A DNA stretch of 64,000 bases, taken from contig JAJGQC010000703.1 of the NCBI GenBank assembly GCA_021014325.1, forward strand, positions 124,001 to 188,000. The letters are read 5' to 3'. Numbering within the stretch: the stretch's first letter is position 1; each line of letters starts with the position of its first letter. This DNA comes from Plazaster borealis (taxonomy: Eukaryota > Echinodermata > Asteroidea > Forcipulatida > Labidiasteridae). The notes below the pieces were generated by a model. That model was given only the letters and a program-made list of their open reading frames with translations, ran no database searches and was not told the origin of the DNA. A program made the translations under genes and the position numbers. Below are positions 1-10,400 of the stretch, piece after piece.

Positions 1-575
1 AGGCCATGATAATATACTACAAACCAACATCCTCTCTTCAACAAAGTTTTAGAGTAGTGACTGACTCTACACTGAAACCTCTGAATCCTTGTAAATAGAC
101 CAACATGTCGCACGCTCTCAGTCTCCTGACGATGACTAGAGCATCTAGTCGAATCGTTGAGACCAATTAAGAACTCACTCCGCAGCAGTAAAGTTAATAA
201 CGAGAAGTCCCCACGACCCACTAAGCGAAAGTAGTAGTTCTGACCAATTTCCTACCTTTCGCCCAGGTAGTAGTTAAGAAGCAGGACAGTTCTTTTCAGA
301 ACTTGGTAGTCTCACGAATTCCGAAAATCTACTCTGCGGTAGTAGAATAGTTTCCTGAATTCCGAAGTCTACTCCGCGGCAATAGAATACATACTAAGAC
401 AAATTCTCAAAAGAAAATAAATATACACAGCAAAGTAGATATACACATGGTGTTACCGCAAGCAAAACATACATTGATACCCCACCATGCAATGCCTCAA
501 AACCTATAAAGTTTGAGATATTTTCACGCATGACCTAACATTGTGTATTTTGTGGGCTTTTATTCCATTCTTCAG
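1..575. other. Upstream intronic sequence, no exon seen
   Basis: No open exon flanked by splice signals was found here. Since the first recognisable exon at 576 begins in phase 1 and has no start codon, this stretch is most likely intron of the EGF-repeat gene, whose 5' part lies outside the window. A short phrase near 470-500 (CACCATGCAATGCCTCAAAA) recurs with changes near 7380, so part of it is dispersed repeat. Confidence 0.5.
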
Positions 576-686
576 AGACAAACGAGTGTGCAAGCTGCCC
601 TTGTGTGAACGGCTACCAGTGTCAGGATCTCCTCAATGCCTTTAGTTGTGACTGTCCAGGTGTTATGGGACCACAGTGCCGTGGAG
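576..686 (+). CDS. EGF exon 1 of window (carries an extra cysteine)
   Basis: The exon follows TTCAG and is followed by GTAGGC. It is 111 nt, phase 1 to phase 1, with no stop in frame. The module starts TNEC and has six cysteines in normal EGF spacing, but the first loop reads ASCPC where ASNPC would be usual, giving a seventh, presumably unpaired, cysteine. No calcium-binding DxDE signature precedes the first cysteine. Confidence 0.85.
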
Positions 687-3600
687 GTAGGCTTCTTCAA
701 AACAGCAGTTCTGCACCTTTGCCCACAAAATTTGAATATTAAAGCTTTCTCTCAAACTGAGATTTAGTATCATGTTTTCGAATTCAGAAAGAGCATCTAT
801 CTTTAATAGATGTTAAATTGGCATCGGGATAAAGAATATTATATTTGGTTTTACCCCTGCACCGATGTCTGTAAAGCACTGTATACTCAGTACTTTCCCG
901 AGTCCTGTGAAAAAAATCACAGGCATATTACTCAAGTGGGATTCGAACCCACGACCTTTGCCATTCTAGAGCAGATGTCTCACCAACTAGACCACCGAGA
1001 TTGCCCGGTAGCTAGAGGCAGTTCGAATCCTATATTTTAGCAGCGGGGACCGCGACAATTTAATAGATGTTAAATTTTACAGGACTCGGGAAAGTACTGA
1101 GTATACAGTGCTTTACACACATCGGTGTACGGGTAAAACCAAATATAATAAGCATCTATCTTCTCCAACAAAATTATCTAGGAATGAGAAATTTCAGCCT
1201 TTTATCTGAATTCAGACTTTTGAAAGTCTGCCTGGTAGTCAACAAATTTTGTATTTTTATCCCAAGTAAAATAAGTCATGCTCTTTGATCTACTTCTCTA
1301 GCATGGAGGATACTGTTCCCAAAACCTCCTTGGAATCTATAACTTCAGGGTTATTCTCTGAGGACACAAACAACCACAACAGTAAAAATACTGTAACGAT
1401 CCAAAGTAAATATCTTTGTGTTGAGTTGGTTGGAAGCTGAACCGAAGTGAGGTTCCCGCTCAAATGCTGGGTGCCAACGTTTTCGTTTACGTAAATGTAC
1501 CTGATTGGTTGAAAAAGGGTGCCCAACCAATTTGCAAAAAGGAACACCAGAAAAGACCTGGGAAATGTGCAAGGTCACAAAGACCAACTGGACTTTGAAA
1601 AGCCCACCCAACATGACAAAACTAGGCACTGTGGCACCACAAGGCTGTGAGTGTCGATTGAAAAATGTATTTTATTCGCAAGTGATAAAATGAATTATTA
1701 AAAGGTGCTAATGCCATCATTCCAATGTACCTCCCTATGATCTGGATCTCAGTTTCAGACTTTTCTTGTCAGTAATTACCCTCACCCCTGTTATTGTAAG
1801 GATTTGTTTTTACATTTTCTGATTTATTCAACTGGCCTTAAATAAGGATGTCTTTGTGTTTGTGTAAAAATAATGACTGTTACAAAGTGGTGAATACAAT
1901 TATAATACTTGCTTATTAGACAGTATAACATTGTGTAACCTTTGTTGTATTGCAGCGTTGTCGTGTCAGTCTATGCCATGCTCCAACCAGGGAACATGTA
2001 TTGAAACCATTGATGATGACTATCGTTGTAACTGCCCAGGGGATTGGACAGGCAAAGACTGCAAACAAGGTGAGTAGTAATGAATGAACATCCTCTGGCG
2101 CTCGACCCCCCCCCCCATGTTTTTCAGTTTGATTTGATCTCTCTGAAGCTTATTCTGTTTAAAGGCACTGAACACGTGTGGAAATTGTCAAAGACCAGTG
2201 TTCTCACTTGGTGTATCCCAACATATGCATAAGATAACAAGCCTGTGAAAATTTGGGCTCAATTGGTCATCGAAGTTGAAAGAAAAAACACCCTTGTTGT
2301 AGAATTGTGTGCTTTCAGATAGGACTAAAAACTTCTTGCAAGAAGTTTTTATTATTTTAGTGAGAAATTACCTCTTTCTCAAAAACTACGTTACTTCAGA
2401 GGGAGTCGTTTCTCACAATGTTTTATACTATCAACAGCTCTCCGTTGCTCGTTACCATGTCAGTTTTTATGCTAATATTTGTTTTGAGTCATTACCAAAC
2501 GTGTACGATACATTTTAAACTCTTTTTACTGACCTCCCGTCCCCAACTTTTCTGTATCTGTATGTAGACCCAAGACAGTTGTATTTGCCTAGTGGACTGG
2601 ACAGCAAGAATGAATGCAAACAAGCAATTACATCCCCTGGCTTTCCCCCCATGACCCGCTATACCAAGTACCACTCTACAGTGTGGAGACATAAGACAAA
2701 CATTTTTACCCCCCCCCCTTTCGAAATGAGGAATGTCCCCCGAGGGACTCTACTGCACTGCTAAAAATGGTATTCTTGAATTAAGAAAATATCTTATTTC
2801 TACAAGACTTTTCTTGTGTCACTCCCAAAAATCTGAATAGAAAATACTTCTAGGGAGCGACACAAGAATGTTTCAAATTCTAAAAATAAGATTTTGTTCA
2901 TAATTCAAGAATACAATTTTTAGCAGTGTGTGTAATTTGACACTGAAGTTAAAACACCGTGAAAACATTAGAACAAAACTTTTTAAATTGAGTTAGTCTG
3001 GCTGACATGAGTTATTCACTCAACTAAACTCCAGTAGCATTGTCAAACATAAGATTTGTGTTTATATTTGTCGTCTTTTTATGAAGCACTCTGCCTTGGG
3101 CCAAATCGCTACTTAAAGGTATTGTACACTATTGTTAACAGCTCAAAATCAGTGTCCACATTTTGTGTGATTCAAAATATGCATGAACAAACAAACCTGT
3201 GAAAGTTTGAGCTCAATTGGTCATCGAGGTCACAAGAAAATAGTAAAAAGAGACCTTATGTGTTTTCTGTTTTTTCAAGCATCAAGTTTTTATCGCGCGT
3301 GATAAAAACTATTGTTTTACTCATTTCTCAGAAACGATAGCATTTTAGGCAGAAATATTTTAAGGAACCCTTTCTACCATTACCTACTTTAAATCATGTA
3401 AGTTATGTGTGAATCTGTGAACATTTGTGTTTTTATCTTACCAAAAGTGTACAGGGCCTTTAACTGTGATTTTAAACTACTCAATGTTTTTTTCTGTTTG
3501 ATTCAGTCTTTCTGAGGCTTATTCTGTTTAAACTCTTTTTGATAGTTGCTGATGAATCCTTGGTCTGCGAATCCAATATTTGCACCAACAGCGGCATCTG

Positions 3601-5084
3601 TATCAAGGACAATGGTGTGACGATATGTTCTTGTCCAAAGGGTTTCGCTGGAGAGAGATGTGAAATAGGTAAGAGCCCAGAACACTTATTTTAAGTCCTC
3701 TGTTTCCCCGCAAACAAGTCCTCTGTTTCTCCACAAACAAGTCCTCTGTTTCCCCTGCAGACAAGTCCTCTGTTTCCCCTGCAGACAAGTCCTCTGTTTC
3801 CCCTGCAGACAAGTCCTCTGTTTCCCCACAAACAAGTCCTCTATTTCCCCACAAACAAGTCTCAGTTCCCCACCAACAAGTCCTCTATTTCCCCCACAAA
3901 CAAGTCCTCTGTTCCCCACAAACAAGTCCACTGTTCCCCCACAAACAAGTCCTCTGTTTCCCCACCAACAAGTCCTCTATTTCCCCCACAAACAAGTCCT
4001 CTGTTCCCCAGAAACAAGTCCTCTAGAGTAGAGTTGCTCTAACACAAGAGTAGAGTTGCTCTAACACAAACCTCTGTTGTAGAGGTCCCCCCTCCACCTC
4101 CCACACAAAAAAATTATATATATATGTAGACCCCCAACAAGATGCATTGGTTTTTTTTAATGATCTGTAGTTCAATTAGAAAGTCTTAGAGGTAACTTTG
4201 TGTTTCTTCTTTATTTCCCGGCAGTGGTCAACAATGCCTGTGAGGGTAACAAATGTGATGAAGGACGATGCTTACCTGGTGGTAGGGATAACTATACCTG
4301 CTTATGTAATCTTGGTTATTCTGGACTGTACTGTCAATTAGGTAAGTAGACACGGCTTCAATAGCACCCTGCACTAATGACGGTCACTTTTTCTCAAAAT
4401 ACCTGGCTGTCAGACAAACATTCCACCACGTACGCATCATTGACGCTGCCAAACTGCACTAGTAGCTTAGTCAGTACACGCGAGTAAACTTAAAAGTTGG
4501 ACATGTACGCACGCTTTGGTTAGTGAAATTTGACACTTTTCTGATTCGGGTACTTTGCTTCTATTTGTAGCATTAGTGCGGAGTGCTATTGCTGAATCAC
4601 GCTGTAAACAATGTGATCATGTACCTTGTATGTGTAGTGACAAAACTAGTTCTAATTCTCAAATCATGAGAAGGGGAACAGACTGTATACTCCCAGCCTC
4701 GGTTTGGTTACAGTGGGTTGAATGGCAGAATGCTGCGTTATGTTAAAGGCCTACACGTAGGGTGTCGTGGCCGAGCGGTTAAGAGCATCGAATTCAAGTT
4801 CTGGTGGTTAGTCATCAGGTTGTGGGTTCGAATCCCGGTCATGGCACTTGTGTCCTTGAGCAAGACAACCATAATTGCTTCTCTTCACCCAGGGGTATAA
4901 ATGGGTACCTGTGAGGGTAGAGGTTGATATTGTGTTTGAAAAGCCTTCAGAGCGCTACGGCAGCTCGGGGCTGTATACTCCCCAGGGAGCTGAGAAAGGT
5001 TAAAGGAATGTTATTGGCCCAATGACCAGGGCACTAATGTAAAGCGCATTGAGACGTTTGGTGTAAAATGCGCTATGTAAGAAC

Positions 5085-5118
<34 letters not shown>

Positions 5119-7610
5119 TTTGGAACCATTCAGGGTCATATAGCTGACCTGTATGTATACCATTTTTTAGGAGAAATCACAAAAAAGGAACGTGTATGGT
5201 GTGCATTAAAAAGTAGTTCCAGCCATCTGGGCACGCTGCTCATTTTTGATATAGTCAAATTAGCTAAACCTTGGCACCTGTGTAACTTAAGTTAACCCAA
5301 GAAACATTAAGTGTGGAAAATCCATTTGCTTGATTTTGATTGATTGATGTGGGATTATGATGGATTAACCCTTTAGAGGCCGTTCGTTTCTGTATAATCA
5401 TTACCATACGCCCAGACATGGTTATTATTGTTAAGTTTTTGACTCATTTTTTATTTTGTTTTAACCGTCTGAAAAAATAATATGAAACAGAATGTTTTGT
5501 TTTAGGAACGTATATACTATGTTAACCCTTTAGAGACCATAGCAGCCGCAAGCAGCTTGTACCAAAATGCCCATAGCTGCCGCAAACGACCACAAGATTT
5601 GACCTACTTCCACTCAAACAAGGGGGTTAAATAAAAGGTATCGGACCGAATTGACATTTTCCAATGTTTCCCATGTTAGCATAGAATGTACAACTCTAAA
5701 ACAAAACCATGTATTTCTGTTTCTAAATAAATTTCCTGACATTTTTTCCTGAAAATAACGGTGCAAAAAATCAACAAGATTAGCAATGCCTGCGCAAAGG
5801 GTGGTGATTATACAGAAATGAATAGTCTCTAAAGTGTTAACATGGAAAAGATTCGAAAATTTCAGTTCAGGACGTGACCTTTAACTTTGACCTTTTTGTT
5901 TCTGGCTGCTTTGGTCTCTAAAGGCTTAAAGAAGTTTCCCAAGAAATCACAAGTGTTAAACAAATGTGGTCCATATTTTCTGTAGATACTGATGAGTGCA
6001 ACAGTAACCCATGCCGCAATGATGGACACTGCAAAGATCAGCTGAATGGCTTCTCCTGTACATGCCCATTGGATTATACAGGATCGATGTGTGAAACCCG
6101 TAAGTACAAAAGCACCATAACCAAAAACAGCGGTGTGAGAAATTTTGGAAAATCGGGAGTGGTCTCCTCTTGGTCTAGAGTTAAAAACCTGAACTTGAAA
6201 GGGGTCACATTTTGGAGATGTACAGATTATTTACATGGCGTGTCGTGGCCGAGCGTTCAATCGCACTGGACTCAAGCTTGGCATGTCGTGGCTGAGCGGT
6301 CAAGCACACTGGACTCAAGCTCTGGTGTTTCAGATCAGCAGAGTGTGGGTTCGAGTCCCGGCTCTTGACACTTGTGTTCTTAAACAAGACACTTAACCAT
6401 TATTGCTGCGTACTTTGGATTGAACGAAAGCCGTTGGTCCTGTGTGTTGTGTAATGCTTGTAAAAGAACCCAGTACACTTATCGCTAAGAGAAGGGGTTT
6501 GCCCAGGCTCAGCAGCACCTTGTGAAACAAGGTGTTACATAAATGGGTCTCATAATTCAAAATCTTCACTCACCATGTTTATGGAAATATATAATGATAA
6601 GCCGTATAAATGGGTCTCATAATTCAAAATCTTCACTCACCATGTTTATGGAAATATATAATGATAAGCCGTATATAAAGGGCTAAATAAAAAATAGTTA
6701 TTATTATAACACAAACAAAAAATTTGGATACAACACGGCTATACATCTTTTATTCCTTAAAGGAAGTGAAATTAACCATTAAAAAACCGCAAAGGAGCAT
6801 CCATGAAAAGATCTTGAAATCAGAAAAGGTCCTGACACCTCACAGACCTGCCATAGTTGATGAATACTCTTGGTAGATTGTCCATCCATGAAGGCATAAC
6901 ACTTACCAATTTCTTGCTAGAACAGCCCTGATGGCATCATTGCCAATAGTTATCTTTTCCATCATGAGAACATGCAAAAACCGGAGCACTCTTTTGCTTC
7001 GCCTCTTATTTTACCTATGTTATTGATATTCATAAATACAACACAAATATTTGTATCAACTTGTTTGTACCTTTCACACCTTTATCATTCACTATTAATT
7101 CACTGTATTGCTGTGACACTCCTCTTTGGAATTTAGTGGACCATTTTTATCAAACCGGTCTCCACTGAGGTTTAAACAATCTTTAGTATGCCCCCTGCCT
7201 ACCCCCTATGGTTACGCCACTGGTACCCAGCTGTACATGCATGGTGTTACAACAAACCTGACTAAATTACATACAAAGTAAAAGTAAAAAGTAAAATTAT
7301 CAAGAACCAGGCCTCGGCGGGTTTAAACCACCAGTTTAAAACCTGTTCACCACACATTGATTCCCTTAATGATACCTCACCATGTAACGCCTCAAAACCC
7401 ATATATCCTCCTTTATAGCAGCATTGTTTTCAATCCCTCATGTATTTGTCTACTTCCACAGTTATTATACCCCCAGCCACACCATCTCCCCTGACAAACC
7501 TAGAGTGGGAGTGGATAGTCATCCTCACCATTCTCTCTGTCCTTGCCTTCGTATTCATCATCATTCTCTGTGCATGTGGCTGCTTATGGAGTCGGAACAA
7601 AAAGGAATAA
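576..7610 (+). CDS. EGF-repeat single-pass membrane protein, 3' part of gene (six exons)
   Basis: Seen: six exons at 576-686, 1956-2069, 3546-3668, 4225-4341, 5986-6099 and 7462-7610, each with an AG acceptor and GT donor. The first five are phase 1-1 and encode one six-cysteine EGF module each; the last encodes a stalk, a hydrophobic segment and a stop codon. Known: tandem phase 1-1 EGF exons are typical of extracellular and membrane adhesion or signalling proteins (Notch-ligand, fibropellin and related families). Inference: a type I membrane protein with EGF modules outside and a very short tail inside the cell. The start codon and N-terminal domains lie upstream of the window, so the family cannot be named. 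Introns are filled with foldback elements and SINEs. No poly(A) signal was found close to the stop; see the 3' UTR entry. Confidence 0.85.
804..1150 (-). mobile_element. Foldback element carrying a tRNA-derived SINE head
   Basis: The 12-bp repeat AGCATCTATCTT at 792-803 and 1151-1162 looks like a target-site duplication. Inside, two arms of about 65 bp (roughly 847-915 and 1075-1139) are inverted copies of each other. Between them, on the minus strand, lies a tRNA-like head with an A-box-like TGGTCTAGTTGG and a B-box GGTTCGAATCC (about 930-1010). The cloverleaf is not intact, so this is not called a tRNA gene. It lies in an intron of the EGF gene. Confidence 0.6.
1956..2069 (+). CDS. EGF exon 2 of window
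   Basis: Acceptor TTGTATTGCAG and donor GTGAGT flank a 114-nt phase 1-1 exon. The translation begins [14 protein letters not shown] and ends [12 protein letters not shown]: a standard non-calcium EGF module with all six cysteines and the usual aromatic-glycine (WTG) before the last cysteine. The acidic run IDDDY sits in the third loop. Confidence 0.9.
2158..2519 (+). mobile_element. Foldback MITE, family A, full-length
   Basis: The element begins TTTAAAGGCACTGAACACG and ends with ACGTGTACGAT then a short tail and TTTTAAA, giving inverted termini of about 25 bp. It has a central palindrome CTTCTTGCAAGAAG. Other copies in this window are at 12608-12988, 39144-39512 and 46733-47106, with fragments at 10647-10841 and 47403-47582. 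No coding capacity. Confidence 0.75.
2568..2690 (+). pseudogene. Possible CUB-domain exon remnant in an EGF intron
   Basis: After TGTATGTAG an open stretch in phase 1, matching the neighbouring EGF exons, reads [20 protein letters not shown] then [20 protein letters not shown]. The pattern C, then ITSPGFP, then Tyr, then x-x-V-W resembles the start of a CUB domain, but the cysteine expected two residues before the Trp is Thr here and no good GT donor follows before the stop at 2761. A foldback element begins at 2756. It may be a decayed or cryptic exon, or chance. Confidence 0.4.
2756..2928. mobile_element. CACTG-ended foldback element
   Basis: Inverted termini of about 40 bp begin CACTGCTAAAAAT and end ATTTTTAGCAGTG. 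A second inverted pair lies inside (CTTGTGTCACTCCC against GGGAGCGACACAAG), so nearly the whole 173 bp folds back. The flanks repeat TG. CACTG ends occur in several DNA-transposon superfamilies (EnSpm/CACTA-like, Chapaev, Transib); the superfamily is not resolved. Confidence 0.65.
3112..3463. mobile_element. Foldback MITE, family C
   Basis: Starts CTTAAAGGTATTGTACAC and ends GTGTACAGGGCCTTTAA. The centre has the hairpin GTTTTTATCGCGCGTGATAAAAAC. Its termini resemble families A and B but the interior differs. Related fragments were noticed near 10980-11218, 18650-18800 and 30715-30880. Confidence 0.65.
3546..3668 (+). CDS. EGF exon 3 of window
   Basis: The exon follows GATAG and ends before GTAAGA; 123 nt, phase 1-1. 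It reads [18 protein letters not shown], then [14 protein letters not shown], a complete six-cysteine EGF module with the GFAG turn. The preceding intron carries a CUB-like relic and two foldback elements. Confidence 0.9.
3686..4024. repeat. Intronic minisatellite, about 22-25 bp unit
   Basis: About 14 imperfect units built on ACAAGTCCTCTGTTTCCCC with a 3-6 bp spacer (CTGCAG, ACAA or ACCA). The spacer variants are clustered: a CTGCAG block near 3760-3800 and ACAAA or ACCA blocks to the right. The minus-strand open frames here are artefacts of the repeat. It lies between EGF exons 3 and 4. Confidence 0.85.
4225..4341 (+). CDS. EGF exon 4 of window
   Basis: Acceptor TTCCCGGCAG, donor GTAAGT; 117 nt, phase 1-1. 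The module begins [15 protein letters not shown] and ends [14 protein letters not shown]. All six cysteines are present; the second loop is one residue shorter than usual. The intron before it holds a 25-bp tandem repeat array. Confidence 0.9.
   Translation, partial: WSTMPVRVTNVMKDDAYLVVGITIPAYVILVILDCTVN
4757..5117 (+). mobile_element. tRNA-Leu-derived SINE with Deu-like tail
   Basis: The head has a leucine/serine-type A box (TGGCCGAGCGG) and a B box (GGTTCGAATCCC). The body contains CCCCAGGGAGCTGAGAAAGG, and the 3' part contains AAGCGCATTGAGACG and ATGCGCTATGTAAG, a pattern like the Deu domain shared by several deuterostome SINEs. It ends in a (TTA)n run at about 5084-5117. A 5'-truncated inverse copy lies at 21893-22050. 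Confidence 0.78.
5365..5930. repeat. Two interleaved inverted repeats (foldback elements)
   Basis: Pair 1: TTAACCCTTTAGAGGC with TTTCTGTATAATCA at 5365-5410 is mirrored by TGATTATACAGAAATGAA and CTCTAAAGTGTTAA at 5800-5841. Pair 2: GTTAACCCTTTAGAGACCAT at 5521 is mirrored by TTTGGTCTCTAAAGGCTTAA at about 5911-5930. The two pairs share a CCTTTAGAG terminus and overlap, suggesting one family member inserted in another. Located in the intron before the calcium-binding EGF exon. Confidence 0.6.
5986..6099 (+). CDS. Calcium-binding EGF exon 5 of window
   Basis: Acceptor TTTTCTGTAG, donor GTAAGT; 114 nt, phase 1-1. The module opens with DTDEC, the calcium-binding EGF signature, and contains [12 protein letters not shown], which matches the pattern for Asp/Asn beta-hydroxylation (C-x-[DN]-x4-[FY]-x-C-x-C). 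It is the only clearly calcium-binding module of the five. It is the last EGF before the membrane segment. Confidence 0.92.
6238..6715 (+). mobile_element. tRNA-Leu-type SINE with duplicated head and duplicated tail segment
   Basis: Two head fragments occur in a row: GTGTCGTGGCCGAGCG at 6240 and ATGTCGTGGCTGAGCGG at about 6284; only the second reaches the B box GGTTCGAGTCCC at 6348. Downstream, a 67-bp segment beginning AAATGGGTCTCATAATTC at 6541 is repeated at 6608. The element ends in TTATTATTATA. It sits in the last intron of the EGF gene. Confidence 0.7.
6716..7461. other. Last intron of the EGF gene, right part
   Basis: No exon seen. Near 7196 CTATGGTTACGCCACTGG looks like one end of a hAT-type element, but no partner end was found. 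The intron closes with the acceptor of the terminal exon. Confidence 0.5.
7462..7610 (+). CDS. Terminal exon: stalk, transmembrane helix and short tail
   Basis: The exon follows CTTCCACAG and enters in phase 1, completing the last codon of the exon at 5986-6099. It encodes a proline- and threonine-rich stalk ([12 protein letters not shown]), then EWEW and about 20 hydrophobic residues rich in Ile, Leu, Val and Phe, then a cytoplasmic tail of about 13 residues, [13 protein letters not shown], followed by TAA at 7608-7610. The three cysteines next to the membrane would suit S-acylation (inference). The tail is too short for a signalling domain. Confidence 0.88.
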
Positions 7611-10400
7611 ACGGCCGCTGCCTCCAACCTCGGGACCTGTGTGGGTTTCACTCCACTGACCGGATGAAACAACTAATAGGACGTGTCCAAATCAAGTGAC
7701 TTTGGCTGCGGCTATGTCCGCTGGCTGCAACATTTGTGTTGCAGCATGTTTTTGTTCGGCATTCCGGCCATAGCCACTGCCAAAGACATTAATTTGGACA
7801 TGGCTTTACTTAAACACCAGCAGAGTTTAGGATCGGTGGGTAAACAGTTACTATATGATCAGCTCTATAAACCATCGACTGGCATCGAGTTGCTTGATTG
7901 ATCTTGGTCATTTATTAATGAAATCTATATCAATATTACGAGAGTGGAGTATTTTCATGAAGAACTCATTTAATTAATTGTGGGGCTTTTTGATATTAAA
8001 TTTCTTTAACAAGAAAATAATGAACTTAAACAGTTTAACAAAGAGAGACAGCGTCCATTTTGTCCACCAATTGGGTGTGCGCATTATTTAATTTTTGTGT
8101 AATTCGGGTTTCTCTTTTCAATTTCATTGTAATAGGTATCTTGCGCTTGTTTTTCTATGTTGTTGCCTTAATTTTTAAATTGTCTCAGTATGAGTGAAGG
8201 ATTTTCAATGCAAGAATGAAGTTAATGCAGGTTTTTATATGCTTGTTAATTAACCAGTGGATAGCTTTATAATCGGAAAACGTCTTTCAAAATTGTTATA
8301 CCAAAGGTCATAGAAGAAAGCACAAAATGTAGTTGTTTTCTTGCTTATTAAAAGATACAGTTCAGGATGGCTTTCTCTTTATCCAACAATGTTTTAGGTA
8401 CAATGCCATTTTGTAACTCTTGATCTTAGGGTAAAACTAAACAGTAGAATGAGTGACCCCTTGCACTAAAATCCACACTCACTATTTTGGGAGTCAAATT
8501 GCATGTAAACATATAGTAAGAGGTGTAACGCTGTGCGGCCTTAAATGCACACTACACTGTATAACACACTGGGACATTGACTCCAAAAATGGCGCATCCA
8601 AGATTATTGTGATGATGACGTCAGGTGAATTGGGTCAATACAATGTGTTTTTAGTTAGTTTGGTTTTTAATTCTTCGTGGACCATTTATCCAGACACGGC
8701 TGATAATGCTGGGTAGTTTTCAACTTTTAATCTTTAACAAAACTTGTGTTTGTTTTTGAGAAGTAAATTTGTATACTTACAGGGCACAATATGAAATTAT
8801 CTCTTCAATTTATGACCTTCACCGTGACCTTTTTATAGTTGTATGAAAAACAAAAAATCTTTCAGTCATTTGCAGCCACTATTGGGATTTGGATACGAGC
8901 TTCTCCAAAGGGCAGAAGTGTTTGTTTAGATGGATATCTCTTCAACGAAATGACGACCAGTAATTTCTTTTGTACAATGATATTTTGGGACTAATGACTT
9001 AAGGGTAGAACTTTGATCTAGATTCATGTCTAGATTTACCTGTAAGAGCATTTACTTTATGGTGATGTTGTCTTTCAGTTGGGAACATAGAGGTTTTCTA
9101 TGAAATTATTATCTGATTATAACTATTTAATTTAGTGGAGAACAAAGATTTAAGTATTTTTTTAAGGGGCTGTATACTTAATAATGTATGTAAAATGTTT
9201 ACTGCAGAGATACAACAATATGTCATTTTTTTATTTGTAAAAACAAAGTGTACAAAGATTTATGTTTTGCTTGTAGTGTGTATGGATTGTATTTTAAACG
9301 CCGCTTGTAATTTGTTTGTGAATGTGTACTTTTATATTACTTGTTATTGAATAATTTTCAACAATATCAGCATCAAATAAGCCTAGAAGCCAAACATATT
9401 TTTATTAAAACCCTTAACCTCCCAAATCGTCTAAAATCCTTTTCGGGAATTTGGCTTATTGCGGATGATTGAGGATTTTAGGCTCAATAACAATTGCTTA
9501 TCACTGGGCCAGGCACACCAATCTATAATATCTAAAACATTTTGACATTAAGTGACATATTAGTGGAGGGTAGTGGAGGGTCGAGGTTGCCTGTGGGCTG
9601 GGAGGGGGGGGGGCTAAGGGTTTGAAGGAAACATAATATATATTTCAAATCTAAGTTGTAATCCAAAAAGCTGAAATTGGTAGCAGCTTTGAAATAGTCG
9701 CTTTATTGGTGTGTTTACTGTGTGTTTTTGTGTTTTGCTTACTACTACGATACCCCAATGTCCAGCAAAATCCTTCTACTTGGTTTGGTCTGATTTTGGT
9801 AGATTCACACTGCATAGCTAGCCTGCCCTGGTGGTAAGCCCATCATGCAGGCCCTCGGGTCTTTTCGTCTTTTGCTTCTTCTGGCTCCAAAGATGGCATG
9901 CATTTAAAATCCATTGTTTCTCATTAAAACAATTTCACTATAATGAGACTTCGGGAGTCTTTACATTTGTTTACAAGTCCAGATAATTTCTGGAGCCAAA
10001 TTGTTTGGTTCAAAGTGGAATCACATTACATTTACCAACAGGATACCATGATCAAGTGCACAGCGGTCTGAGTGCTGAAGGATTGTGATGGATAAGGGAA
10101 AAATTATTTGCTGAAATGACAAGGAAATTGGGTTTAAGCTGGTTGTGGTTGCGAAAAGGAAATTAATCAGTGGAAATTATTTCCTCCTAAAAGAGTAGCC
10201 ATCTTAAATGAATGAATATTACGCAGTTATGTGAAAATTTTTGAAATTTGAACATTATCAAGACTAACAAAAATACATGAATATTTTTGATATTTTAAGA
10301 AAACTTGTGAAGGTTGAAAATTAGAGGAAGAATTATAGTTATCACTTCGCAATAATAGCTTGTAAAAATAACTTTTGTGGCCAATTTTAATAACAATAAA
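7611..10400 (+). other. Probable long 3' UTR and downstream DNA of the EGF gene
   Basis: No further exon or satellite is visible after the stop at 7610. The stretch is AT-rich, unique-looking and largely free of the MITE families that fill the introns, as expected of a long UTR. An AATAAA lies at 10395-10400; earlier signals are weak. A G-run occurs at about 9602-9611. The extent is a guess that RNA data would settle. Confidence 0.35.

Noticed and set aside
3603..3931. Minus-strand frames rich in NRGLVCG
   Set aside because: Translation of the 25-bp intronic minisatellite.
4555..4746. Cysteine-bearing frame ([11 protein letters not shown]) between EGF exons
   Set aside because: Cysteine spacing does not fit EGF or another domain, and no good donor follows; part of the region matches the repeat at about 35968.
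4757..4845. tRNA-Leu gene
   Set aside because: A and B boxes are present but the acceptor stem does not pair and the sequence continues into a SINE body with a (TTA)n tail.
9135..9350. 71-codon hydrophobic, cysteine-rich frame
   Set aside because: AT-rich 3' UTR-like sequence, no splice or start support; composition alone explains the hydrophobicity.
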